Assembly: GCA_021399445.1 (NCBI GenBank) | Contig: JAJTUQ010000002.1 | Span: forward strand, 5,952,001 to 6,016,000 | DNA: 64,000 nt | Reading direction: 5' to 3' | DNA from: Xylogone sp. PMI_703 | Taxonomy: Eukaryota > Ascomycota > Leotiomycetes | Shown: one piece after another, positions 21,466 through 32,902 of the stretch | How positions within the stretch are numbered: the stretch's first letter is position 1 | Layout of the letters: the number at the start of each line of letters is the position of its first letter | Notes under the pieces: model-generated | Told to the model about the DNA's origin: nothing | The model's database searches: none | What the model saw: the letters and a program-made list of their open reading frames with translations, nothing else | Position numbers and translations under genes: made by a program

Positions 21466-24400
21466 CGTGGATTCCTTTTGGAGTGCGAGACGCGGCTACT
21501 CTCGACCTGCGGGATTTATTAAATAGTCGAGGAGCAGCTTGCAGGAGAGCGCTCGTTGCGGACGACCAAGGTCAAAGCAAACGACGACAAAGATTATACC
21601 AAGAGTTCTTGTGAGACACGAGCCAGGAACCAGTTGCGATGGAAGTTCTGGAAAAGGCTGGGCATGCAATGGCCGGTCACGATCTTCTAGGACTGGCGAT
21701 CCAGACTGGGCAAGACCTGCTCACTCGCCGACTTGCTCTTTTTGGCAGAAACGAGGCACGGCCGCACGCAGGACTATGCCCTCGACATGACTTTATGTTA
21801 CCTAGAAGTCAGAAAGCATGCAATCGGAGGGAAACAAGTGGTGTTGTTCAGGACGGCCGAATTGCTGTCTCACGGTTTCACGCAAAGTTGCTGTCCGTCG
21901 TGTTGGGGCTGGCACCGAGACTTGAAGGGCGAGGCGGGGGCCCCGAGCGAGTTATGAGGTTGACGCGCGCGGCTTGAGGATTCAAGCTGAGCCTAGCGAG
22001 CTTGCCAACAGGGTCCACGCGAGAGCGACGAGAGGACGACAGAGGCGCACGAGCGGAAAAGGAAGATGCACAGAAGACCGCGAAAAACAGCAATGAGCAG
22101 CAGTGAATGGGGGGGTTTATGGTGGGTGGACTGGACTATTGGGGGCAGCGGCTTGGGAAAATTGGGTGGGATGGCAGAAGAAGGGCAGAAGGGCAGTTTA
22201 GTCCAGTTCAGTAGTCTCGCAGTGTTTTTCGCCGTCTGGTGTCCAACAACTCCCTCCAGGTGCAACTTCCGTACGAGCTGCCTCGATCGCAAGGAGTCGT
22301 CGAACGCTGAGAGGTTGGACAACCTGGACGAGACCGCGGAGCTAAGACTTATGGCAAAGGGGGACGGGTAAAAGGTGCCGAACAAGTTGCATCTGCCAAA
22401 TGGTTCAGCGGCAACAATTCGGACCCTCTTCTCTTAGGTCCAGGACTTCTGGCAGCGCAAGTGGCCACCCAAGGCCTGCTCAAGAAGTCAAGACCGCTCA
22501 CGACCACTCACGACCATCTCCGGGCTCTTGAGGGAGGGTAAGAGCGTTTGGTAAGAATGATGCAAACCGCAGCGGCAACGGCGCCAAGTTCTCAAGACCT
22601 GCTTCTGGAAGGAATTCGGACACTCTCGGGCTGTTTGGGGGCTGCTGGACTGACGGGCAGGATTGGGTTATGGCCCGTTCATCCTTTCCTTGGTGCTGCT
22701 AATTATTATTACAGTACGTTACTGTGCACGACACGATCGCCTGGCTTGGTATTGCTGAGGACATACGGAGCGAGAGGACGTCGGAGGACTTTGGGGCTCC
22801 AAGAAGTTGATCGCAATAATCAAGCATGCCCTCGCGCACCTCGGCGCTGCGCAGTCTGGATCTTACTGCTCCGAACAGTACAGTCAGTCTCGTCCAGCTG
22901 CGCCCTGTCACAAGCTGCGCTGTGAGGTGAGATCGTGTACACATACAGGCTCAGTTGCTGAGGACGAGGGATTTGCAAGCCCAGGCCAGGCCATGGTCAT
23001 AGGTTCCAAGGCGCGTCTCGGGGTGCTTTTACGAAGCCCAGACGGGCGCACCGTGTCGTCCGGCTTCCCCCAAAGGGCAGCAGAGGGTGTGCGGGATGGA
23101 GGAGGAAAGGGAAGCTGCAAAACAGGCTCTACGCCCGCCCTATGCAGGGCTACGGCAGGTCATGACGACGCCAGGAAGGGCCATTCAGGGCCCTGCAGTT
23201 GGGAAGCATGTAGGCTCTGCGGTGCCTGAGCTGGGTGATTGGATGATGCGCAGCCCCTTGACTCAGCATATTGAAGACAACTACAGCTGGGAAGCCATTG
23301 TTTTCGTTAGGAGATTATTGAGTCCGGGAATAGCAACACTTACACTGCTGAAATACAAGTTACGACGAGTACAGTACCGTCCGGCATAGAACACGACTAC
23401 GGTACTGCAGCACATTTATGCTGGGCCGTGCAGACGAGATCTACTTTGGTGGCTACTTTATCTCAAAGTAGTGGAGAGATTTCCGGAGAGGTGGGACTGG
23501 TCCAGCACGCACAGCGACCTCTAGCCCCCTTTGGGCAGCTGCTTGCCGAACCCCGATCCAGCGATAAGAAGAGGCGCTTTATTACCTGAGATAAACCCAG
23601 AAGGGCTCCGTCCTCGATGTCTCTACTGGTACTGTCCTGTACGTCACAGAGCTTCCTCCCGATTGCGTGTTCCCAAGTTGTCGCGCGATAGGTCCTTTCA
23701 CTACCCAGGTATCATGAAGACAAAACCACGGGCTGAGAGGGGTTTTTTTTCTCCCACGAGGCCACTCAAGCCCATCGTTCTCGTGCCACACCTTCTCATC
23801 ATCCGCATGGTGGGCTAAAAACCACGGTTTGGTCTCGTTCTTTCCTGTGCAACCTCCAGATCGATCGGATAATCCTGGATTGCCGCTGTGGCGGCACTTC
23901 TGTCCCTTGCTCAGCATCTAGAAAAAGAACTTTTAAGTAACGTACACCGCCAAGTAGGAGCAGCACGAGCATCATGAGCATCACAAGTATCAGGAACTTG
24001 ACTCATCCGCGGGTCATTGGCGGACCGTCTCATGTTTAAACTGGAGCTCATCAGCACCACGAGCATCAGACCTGCTGGAAGAAAGCTCCTGTTCTGCTGC
24101 ATCGCTGGTTGCCCTGATAAGGCGATTGGATACACGCAGTCAGTTGTGATTTCCAAGCGTCACCGAGATCGCTCATATCCATGGTGGGGGATGTTAGAAA
24201 CAATGGGATAGATGCAGCATCGACAACGTCAACAAGCGGTTCGAGCCACAGAGAGGCTGGAACGGTGCGCTTAGAGGCCGCACTTGGGGATCCGCTGGCG
24301 ACACTAATTCGAAGCTTCGGAAGAATTGTGGAATTCGCTGTTGACGCTTCACGCCATTCATTTCAACCGCTGGTGGCAATGAGCAGGCCCTTTTGAGGGT

Positions 24401-25611
24401 CGGGCGGGGCCTGCGAGATGCCATTTGATGCTTCTCTCGATCTTGGTTCAATCTACCTCCGTAAGAGGCTCCATAATAATGGTAACGGGCTGCAACTTCA
24501 TACGGGTTTTCCATCCTGCCAGCGAGCCAGCGTCCAAGACTTCGAGGTTTCGTTCGCTACAGTAGTGTCTCGCATCCGCATCAACGGTTCGTAATTCCAT
24601 GCACTGAGACAGAGATTGCAGCATACATGCTGTAGACAGAACTCGGCAACGGGGCCAAGAAGTGACTGCAACGCCGTCCTCTTTCAATAATCTCGTCTCT
24701 TGTGCTTCAATACCGCAACAATTTCAGTGTTCGAGACATGGCAATCTCCAGCTTTTGCTCTTCTTATGCCGAATGCTACGCTACAAATAAGCTTCCCTAT
24801 CCATGCAAACCACCATACTGAGAGTAGTTGGAGAAAAGATACGGGTTTCCCAACACGGCTGGTCGTGCAGCAGACCAGTTTGGATGAGCGATAGTACAGT
24901 AAACCCCCACGAGGGGAAAGAGAAGGGTTCTTGGCCAATCTTGTACAATCATACGCAGTAGAGCACCAAGGGAACCAAGAGCAAACCGACTCAAGAACAG
25001 TACTGAGCGTAAGGGGGACGGTTATGCCGGAAGTGACGGTATGCCCAGGAGGAAAAGCAATTCACAACCCCGCGATCTGCAATTGAGGAGAAACCCTCGA
25101 AAGCCTCTCAAAGGCCAGACTTTCACTGTCTTGCTTTTTTTACCCAGCTGTCTCATGCAACAACTCCGCAAACAACACAGGGCTGGAGTAACCAGAGGTA
25201 CCAAAGTCAAACTCAGCATCGATACCTGTAACGCATCGTCCGCGGAACCAACAAAAATCGGCAGTCTTACAAACTCCAGGATTTGGTACTCCCTGGACTC
25301 ACATATTCTGCAGCACCCCACGATTCCTGCATCATCCTACACAGTAAGGCTTTGCTTCTCCTGTCCTTTCACGGCACAAGCTGACTGTATGGTTTCAATG
25401 ATACGCTTTTATGATCTGCTGTGGTCATGTGCCACCTCATCCTTTCATAACAACAGCAGATGAAACCATAATAATAGATGAGGCATTTACGCCAAGTGCA
25501 GCGACTTGTCACCGCTCAGTTCATTTGGAGCCGCTTTTTAAGGCGCTCGAATTGGCTGCAGCGAGAAAAAGTCTCAAATATTCCCTCGATCTGGCAAGGA
25601 CTCGCTATTGA

Positions 25612-25639
25612 GCATCCGGGCTAATCCTAGTTCGGATGC
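25612..25639. repeat. Short perfect inverted repeat
   Basis: GCATCCG and CGGATGC, perfect reverse complements of 7 bp, are separated by 14 bp. It could form a hairpin or be the remnant of a mobile element end. No open reading frame adjoins it. Confidence 0.5.
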
Positions 25640-26628
25640 CCCTTATATAATATCTAGGCGCGGCTTCGGCATCTCGGCGTTGTGTTATCCGCATAATTGT
25701 TTGTGCAAGTATTATGCATAGCAACCACAATACTGTTGCATAATTAATAGCTGAAAGAGCTTTTTTATATCACATCGATAATTTAAGAGCGTCCCTTTGA
25801 ACGTCTCAGGTCGCTTGCCAAGTAACGCTGCAAAGAGGCGCCCAAAGAAAAGCTTTCCTTTCAAGGCAACAGTCCTGTATCACCTTGCATCGTACTCCAG
25901 GATGTGATATTGGCTCGCAGATACATGATGGTGAGAGAAGGAATGACGTTCTGCCTTGTCCTATGGCTTGGAACTATGTAAGTGAAACATTTTCTTTGTT
26001 TGTTTGATCTACGGGGTAAACAATGTCCTGGACCAACGTGGAGCGACAAACGGGGAGACGGATCGATGCAGCATGCAACGTCCACATTTCCTTCGTCACA
26101 ACATTGAATATCGATGCTGTTGCACGAGTTTTGCTGCTCCCAATTATCAGTTTGGTTCGAGGTTAAAACCACGAAGTGTTCTCTCTAGGGAATAATAGCC
26201 AGATCTATCCAATCCAAGTTGGCCAGCCGTCATTGAATACCATGGGGCCACGAATATCTCACTCTTGCTTGGTTTATATTCCGGTGCTTGCATTTACTTC
26301 GTATTCCATTGTTTTGGACTGGTAGAGGATGCCTGGAAACATACTGTGGGGGTATACCGAATGCCTGACTGCAAGTACTGTGCTGGTATCTGGTCTCCTA
26401 ATTCTCCTAATTCTCCTAGGTTCCTATGAGGACAATCATTGCGATATAACGTCACCGGTCATTGTGTTGTATTGTGTCTCCTGCGCAATGGCTACTGGGA
26501 CTGTGAGGTGCCTCCGACCATATAGAGATAGATATCGGGACTCGGACTACACCTTTTCGGAGGATTACCTCGTGGTCAGAGCCGGCCGTGAGCAGACTCC
26601 TTGTTCAAGTGGATAGGTATCTGGTCAG

Positions 26629-26760
26629 AGGTATTACTTCATACGGAGATGAGTAAAGCTTCCTTCGGAGACTTTACTCTCTAGGTCTGATATATTACTG
26701 CATGCAGAGATAAGTACTGTAAGGCTTCCTTCGGAGCCTTTAACTCTCTAAATCTGCTGC
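26629..26760. repeat. Two diverged tandem copies with internal hairpins
   Basis: Copy one begins at about 26629 (GGTATTACTTCATACGGAGA) and copy two at about 26692 (TATTACTGCATGCAGAGATA). Both contain a GCTTCCTTCGGAG core with flanking dyad symmetry, the second forming AAGGCT...AGCCTT around a TTC loop, and both end with an ACTCTCTA-type stretch followed by GTCTG or ATCTG. Unit length is about 63-68 bp. Confidence 0.55.
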
Positions 26761-28812
26761 TGACCGAAAAGCATATGGTCTATGGTATCCACCGAAGGAA
26801 CACGGACTACGGAAGATCGTATATTCAGCTCTGTATGAAGGATGCATCTAGCTCACTGGGACTTTCCTCGTAGCACACGGCAAGTGCTTGTCAGCATACT
26901 CTTGGGGTCAAGGTGAGATGCGAGAGGGAAGGCCGAGATGATGAGCGGAGAAAAGGGCAGAGAATCTCAGTGACTCCGATACTGCATAACCGAGAACCGA
27001 ATTGGCTAGAGTCAACAGCTGACACCACTGTGCTCATGTATCTTACATACAGGAGAAGCAAACAAGAGGGGAAGGGAGGAGTCGGATGAAGGATTAAGCC
27101 GCAAGAGATCGAGAGACGACTGCCTTCGTACGACGAATGTCGAAAACACCCGAAGATGGAGAGATAATATGCCCGTTACCACCATCACAGAGGTCGTATA
27201 GATTGTAGGATAATGATTATTTCTAGCGGGGACTAAAGGGAACTGGTAAGAGTGGATCATGGGAGAACAGTTGCAAAGAATATGATGCTTATGATTCGAT
27301 TGTCTCGTGTAAGGTGGTCGCCATTGGCATAGAGGGCTGAAGTAGAAAATATGGCGCATTACAGGCCGGTTGGCCATGTATGTCTTCACATGTGATGAGA
27401 AAGAAAAAAATCCCTCAGAGCCTTCCGTGCCCCATGATTGTAAAGCGTGGATACCTTTTTTCCTTCTCTCTGGAGTAAAAAAAGTTTTGCAAACTCGAAC
27501 GCAATTGATGGGTCTTTAGGGTTTGCTATGGCATCTACCGAGCTGGCTTGAAACCCATACGTGGGTCTTTAACGAGTCAGTTATGTATGAATCCAGCTAC
27601 CACAAGATCCAGATGTTTGAGTTGAGGGTGTAACAGGACTATTATTTGCACGGCAGAATAATGAGTGTTTTTCGTTTGATGCATGAAAGGAGCAAGGCTA
27701 GGCCAGCGACTGATAAGGACCGGCAACCAATCCCTGTGACAACTTCGGGCCCAGCCCTACGCCCTTAGAAGACGGCACGAGGGACTGTGCAGCTAAATCA
27801 GGGGCAATAATGTACGAGCAGGACAGGACAGATTGGCCGTAGGGAGAAACAAGGGCTGTGGAGGGTGCTGGTATGGCAACTGCCGCCTTGAAACCTGAGT
27901 TCCGTTCAGTTCAGTAGTTGAGCACCGTGCAGTGCAGGCAGTGCAGTATGGCACAGTACGCGGGCACGATGAGTACACAGTAATGCGGAATACCCTACAG
28001 GCCTCGGTCTTAGGGGAGTTCTGACGTGTTCAGGGACGTGCTGGGTTGACTGGCGAGACTGGCCCAGGTTCCCCGCTGCCCTGAAGCGCCCGGATAAGCC
28101 CTGAGATAGGAAGATTTTGCAGTGGACCAGCCTGACCAGCCACCAGCGGAGACTTTCCACCGTACCGCGACCAATACGGAAAGCCATCGACCGGCTCAAT
28201 GGGATTTGCTTTTTTTTTCGCCATCTTCCATCTGGAGTAATGGAACAGCAGAAGAAGCCGTTTCTGCCACCAGATCAAACCATTTAAATAATGGAACGCT
28301 GAAAGGACCGTCTGGATCAACCGAGCCAACCAAATCCATGCCGGATGGGTTGATTTTCCGGCGGGCCGTACCACCTTACAAAGGCAGTTTGGGCCAATCA
28401 TGCCCAACGCAGCGGCGGCGCTACTGCCACTTCGCATCATCGCACTCGACCACCTCCTTTCGCATCGTGACAACACATCCATTGCTCATCGCCAACTGCG
28501 CCCTAGCCACCTTTGTCTTTCCCGCTTTCTGCTCACAACAGTCAGGCTACTGCAGGGCAGCCGAATCGCTGTTGCCCTAGTAGTGGAACCCTGCGCCAAT
28601 ACCGACTTTAGCCCTCGCTGTCCCAGCCTGTAGGACACGCGACATTCCCAGGCGGACCCTCCCGAATAGCCCGGCCCTCTCGTGGAGACGCCTGGTCGGT
28701 GTGCGCAGATTGCGGATTCAGTTATTGTGTGGGCGGGCCCCGAACAACAAAACACCTTCGATTCAAAACTGATGGCCACGATCCCACCGCACCTGCAACC
28801 TCCATCTGCAAA

Positions 28813-30279
28813 ATGCTTCCTCCCAAATTCCCCTCTGACTCTTTCCTTCCCTCTGGAGCCGTGCTCTCCCCCCAGAACGCTCGTCCTGGAGGTCCTCCGA
28901 TGACAGTAGCCCAACCCGCGCCTCTCGATGCCCGAGCCATGCCTGACTTCGCTCCGTCGCCGAACAAACAAGATACGCCCAAGGCCTACGTGCAGTCCCA
29001 ATCCCCGTCGCAGTTTTCCAGTCACGGCCATCCTATCTCGCCTCCGAGAACGAGGTCAGCTTCGGCGGAGGACAATGCTGCCAGCCTCGTTGAAGACTGG
29101 AGAATGTATACCGAGAAGCTGAGAACGCAGCACGAGGGCGAGCGAGCGCACATGCTCGCCGACCGGAAAAGGATGCAAGAGGTCATGGAGGAGGAGAGGA
29201 CCTTGTGGGACAAGGAACGTGATATTTTGAAGGCTCAAATTGCGGAACTCGAGGCGCAGTTGCGGAGTAATAGAGCTGGCAATGACTACATTTCGGCATC
29301 CACTGGCTCATCTAGATCTCGAATCCTCAGCCCTTCAGGAACGCACTCCTCAAGAGTCTTAAGTCCCAGCCTCAACATCCCGCAGGAGTCTGGCAGAGAT
29401 GAGGACGGAAACCCATTCTATGCGCCTGCCCCGCAGAATCCCTCGAGAACTTTCTCCCCATCTGTAGAGCAAGACCTCAGCATCGACGACATCAGTGGTA
29501 AGGATGATAGAGCAATCATAGTACCATCCAAGGTGTTGACGTCCTCCGACTTTGGCCTCCAGTCCCCCGACGAACCACCCTCGGTCCCCGAAAATCCGGC
29601 TGAGAGCATCGACATCTCCCTCATCCAACCGGAATTAGAAGGCGTACCCATCAGAACCTCGGCGGTAGCGCCACAGTTCGTCGCAAAGGTCCTTTCTCCC
29701 CAAAATGCCCTCTCTCCGATCAAGTCACCGAATCTCCACCCCCGCGGTCACCTTGATAGGAGTGTCTCCGCTCCTCAGCCTAGGATTCCGGCTCTCGAAA
29801 TCATTAAACAGCCCGAGAATAGGAGGCTCACGATGCATGCCGGTCATACGCCAAATCATTCCATCTCCAAGCTTGACTTCCTATCCGAAAGTGGGAATGC
29901 AACTCCGACCCAGAAGCAAATAGACCAGCAACATCAAGAGCAGCTGGAAAAGCAAGCTGAGCAGCAACATGAACAGCAAGGTTTGATAGAGCCTGTTGCA
30001 ACCGTGGCAACAGGTCACGAGCAGTTGGACGAGATAGATAACGGAGATGTGCCGCTCAAAGGCCAACTAGGTCTCACAAATAACGGTGCGACGGACGACG
30101 TATTCCTTACTCAGCTTGTCAAGAAACTAGCAGAGGAAGCTCGTAAATCTGAAGGAACATCTCCAGATGAGAGTGCACTCTCCTCTACTGAAGAGGATGA
30201 GAAGGAGGATGACGATGGCATGCCTATTCTAAAACTGAAGCAGAGCTTCAATTTTGGCAGACCGATGGGCGAGGTCTGA
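28813..30279 (+). CDS. Coiled-coil, Ser/Pro-rich protein of unknown function
   Basis: I do not recognise the family. The frame is open from 28699; the ATG at 28813 (MLPPKFPSDSF) is preferred because codons before it look like leader, giving 488 residues. Residues about 100-160 form a charged coiled coil (VEDWRMYTEKLRTQHEGERA ... KERDILKAQIAELEAQL). The middle is Ser/Pro-rich with repeated RILSPSGT/RVLSPSL-type phosphosites. A Gln-rich segment (QQHQEQLEKQAEQQHEQQ) follows near 375. An acidic stretch leads to a C-terminal motif PILKLKQSFNFGRPMG that looks conserved. No membrane segment or catalytic motif is visible. A single exon is assumed. Codon-like composition and length make it a real gene. 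Confidence 0.75.
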   Translation: MLPPKFPSDSFLPSGAVLSPQNARPGGPPMTVAQPAPLDARAMPDFAPSPNKQDTPKAYVQSQSPSQFSSHGHPISPPRTRSASAEDNAASLVEDWRMYTEKLRTQHEGERAHMLADRKRMQEVMEEERTLWDKERDILKAQIAELEAQLRSNRAGNDYISASTGSSRSRILSPSGTHSSRVLSPSLNIPQESGRDEDGNPFYAPAPQNPSRTFSPSVEQDLSIDDISGKDDRAIIVPSKVLTSSDFGLQSPDEPPSVPENPAESIDISLIQPELEGVPIRTSAVAPQFVAKVLSPQNALSPIKSPNLHPRGHLDRSVSAPQPRIPALEIIKQPENRRLTMHAGHTPNHSISKLDFLSESGNATPTQKQIDQQHQEQLEKQAEQQHEQQGLIEPVATVATGHEQLDEIDNGDVPLKGQLGLTNNGATDDVFLTQLVKKLAEEARKSEGTSPDESALSSTEEDEKEDDDGMPILKLKQSFNFGRPMGEV

Positions 30280-31957
30280 TTCTTACTATCTCTGGCTTCT
30301 CTTTCAACCTGAGCGTTCATATACTCGCTTTTATTGTCATTTGTTCCAGCCATGTGATTTGACTTTGCGCATTTCCTTTGGACTGATTCGAGACTCATCA
30401 TAAAAGACAACAAAACATTTAACTTAGTGAAAGTAAATCCACCTGGAGAATTCAACAAATCCGGGTTTGGATCATGGGAACTTTTTTAGCGGGCAACACA
30501 AATGCATAGCTTGGGAGGTTCTGGAAAACTATAGACTTTGGGCTGTTTATATGTCTTTTTCTTTTTTTCCTTTCTGGCTTCACACACATTATACCCCTTT
30601 TATCATCTGACGGAGGCCATTCCCCATCTTTGTTCGCCCCTCTACCGGATCATTTAATCGAGACACTCATTAGATCCATTTTCTTTTATATGTTCATTGT
30701 GGAATTATTTTTTGTGGAATTATATCTTCAAAACTTTCAAAAAATAGGGGGATTGTAAGGGGAACATGGGAGGAGACATGTGAAGGCATTTTGTTAAGGT
30801 ACAACCTGCGCTCACGCGCGAAATTTTTTGGCTATATATTGGGATGGATCACATATATTCATTCGCTCTTTCGGTGGGGTTATCATTCATGGGAGGCGGA
30901 ACCTGGAGGTTTTTGGGGTTTGGCATTTGCATTAGTACCATAGTTAGTTGGTATGTCGGTCGAATTTGCGCAGAGATACCTGATCCCGAAAGCGAGGACA
31001 TTTAAATGCTTCATTTTTTCTCCTTGCTCTGGTTATATGATAGTTCTTTTACATACCATAAACCACATTACATGCGCGTATGCATATATAAAAGAAAGGA
31101 TTATACAGCAAAAGGGGTTTATTTTGTATGCGCTTTTTGAATGTGCATTGATGCTTGAGTAGGTGATGGCAGGATTGATCAAATGGGATCAAATGATCTT
31201 GGATTCGGGATGTCTCGCGATACCCTTATTGAAGAAAGAAGAGAAAGAGATGCAGTGATACCTCTTAGATTATACCTTTGGATAGAATGTTACTTGGGGG
31301 TTTCACCCCTTTCTCAGTCTAGAGCACCTCTTTTTCTCCGCCCTAGAACCTGTCTAAAGCATAACATATACCCAACTAATCTCCACGAAGAACCAATTTC
31401 ATATTTTATGCACAAATCCAATGAGTCAAGGTGCATGATATGACGTCTTTCTCGAGGACTTATTGATTAAGAATCATCAACTTCTTTGCTACCAGTACAA
31501 AGAGACTACGTAAATCCTTAGAGAAGTCCAAACTGCTATAATTAGCATCATCCACAAGAATAAACGTCAACTACCCGGAAAGGGAATCAACCAGAAGCAA
31601 AACAAAAAGTAAAACATCAAATCTCCGATCCAACCCTTGTAATCCCGCCCATAGATGCTCAGAAAAGCCCTCCGCTTACTCCGTACCACTGCTGACAACC
31701 TGCTCACGCTGCTTACGCTGCTTACTCCGAAGTTCTAGAAAAAATTCCAAAAGTTCCACCAATCCAGTATCAGCAGCACGTAAAAAAGTATTGTGCGAGA
31801 ATCAACTGCGCGTAATCAATCAATCAAAACAATGCAAGTCAAATCCAAAGAGCCAAAAGAAGAAAGTTAAAAGTAGGCAATCAACCCATAGGTTCGGCGC
31901 GATATAATATGAAATAAGTACACCCCAACCAATCAAAATCCACATCATATGGAAACA
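30280..31957. other. 3' flank and intergenic DNA
   Basis: AT-rich DNA with T-rich tracts probably contains the 3' untranslated region of the coiled-coil gene. A 9-bp tandem (CTGCTYACG) repeats about three times near 31700-31729. No gene is supported. Confidence 0.5.
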
Positions 31958-32058
31958 GGGCGAGTGGTCTAGTGGTATGATTTTCCCTTAGCAAGCGGGT
32001 TTCACAAGAAAACCCAACAACTTGGGAGAGGTCCGGGGTTCAATTCCCCGCTCGTCCA
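31958..32058 (+). tRNA. tRNA-Ala(AGC) with 29-nt intron
   Basis: The acceptor stem GGGCGAG pairs with CTCGTCC, including the G3:U70 pair that marks alanine tRNAs. The anticodon stem is TTCCC/GGGAG with anticodon AGC at 31990-31992; the intron lies at 31994-32022, directly after base 37. The T arm is CGGGG-TTCAATT-CCCCG and discriminator A is 32058. A TTTTTT terminator follows within 5 bases. Confidence 0.92.
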
Positions 32059-32608
32059 TTTTTTGCTTTTTCTTATTGTATCTTTATCAGATGTTTTTTT
32101 TTAAAGGAGAGGGAGATAAATTGTTCAATTCTTTTCCTTTTCGTGTATATGGCTCTCTTCAGTAAGTGGAGAAAATCCTTATAGACGAGAAAAATGACTG
32201 GTTATAAGCGACATCTCACAGGCTCATTATGACCATGGCAGAATATATTTAGGACTCTCGTTATCATGCAAAGCAATAGATAGATAATATTCATGGACCC
32301 TGGCTTTATCCTCCTCCGATGAGATAATTTTTGAAATCATTGATCATATATGTAAATACCCTGTAACTCCTTTTCCTCATTCGTATGCACAACCCCAGGC
32401 AAAGAGAGGTAGACATCCAGAAAGCAGCATGATAATCAAAAATGGAAAGGCTAAAATGAGAACTCCAGCGCAAAATAAAGCGATATTGGGTATCTATAAG
32501 GAGAATCGCTAGTGAAGTTGGAATCATGTAGATATAGCGTTTGTAAGATTGAGGTATGCAAAAGTTTCAGATGAGACGGTTAGATGCCCCAGCTCCACGA
32601 TATGTTTA
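32059..32608. other. Intergenic DNA downstream of tRNA-Ala
   Basis: T-rich terminator sequence and AT-rich DNA without a supported gene. Confidence 0.5.
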
Positions 32609-32902
32609 TCAGTGATTTTTGTAAGGACTGCTTGGGAATTAGTACACTAAACATACCATAAACGTAGAGAGACTCACATCGCAATTCCTCCGATGAAGCA
32701 ATAAATAGCTAGCCATTGCCCGATTGAATCCTGTATTAGAAGGGCTTCGAGTAGATAGTGCCATGTGTTAGAAACATGCGATACCACTAACCAGCGGTCG
32801 CTGTCCATCAATTAGGACTGGTACATGGGTTATACCGTATGGATATGGTTCTAGATTCTTCCTGGTTGTCTGTTTATAGGTAATCCCTCTCGAATTCAGC
32901 AT
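32609..32902 (-). CDS. Candidate small spliced gene, 60-residue protein
   Basis: Unrecognised. Three exons, 32902-32792, 32730-32678 and 32627-32609, join in frame to 60 residues starting MLNSRGITYKQ and ending IPYKNH. Both introns look genuine: intron 1 (61 nt) has donor GTTAGT, branch TTCTAAC and acceptor ACAG; intron 2 (50 nt) has GTGAGT, branch TACTAAT and GCAG. The middle reads GITHVPVLIDGQRPL and is followed by a 16-residue hydrophobic stretch (IGQWLAIYCFIGGIAI) that could be a membrane anchor. Its first 29 bases overlap the 3' end of the upstream SANT-like gene in another frame, and a TAG sits in frame just before the ATG. It could instead be an alternative 3' exon set of that gene. 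No function is assigned. Confidence 0.4.

Larger units (their letters stand above)
21466..28812. other. Longest gene-free stretch (7.3 kb)
   Basis: The left end is the kinase promoter. No frame here has a domain, signal peptide with continuation, or plausible exon chain. GC-rich 21.5-25 kb gives way to AT-richer 25.6-27.5 kb. Features seen are a 7-bp inverted repeat at 25612-25639, two diverged copies of a hairpin-bearing unit at 26629-26760, and scattered GTAC motifs. A cysteine-rich frame on the minus strand near 26000-26100 was considered and rejected. The right end, from about 28400, is CT-rich and looks like the promoter/leader of the coiled-coil gene. Confidence 0.55.

Noticed and set aside
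25861..26172. Minus-strand cysteine-rich frame (QCCDEGNVDVACC) resembling a hydrophobin or small effector
   Set aside because: No signal peptide upstream, the cysteine order does not match hydrophobins, and a possible 39-nt intron is too short.
26761..26860. Translated fragments vaguely like a retroelement polymerase
   Set aside because: Only a few residues match any expectation and several frames are mixed; there is no reliable support.
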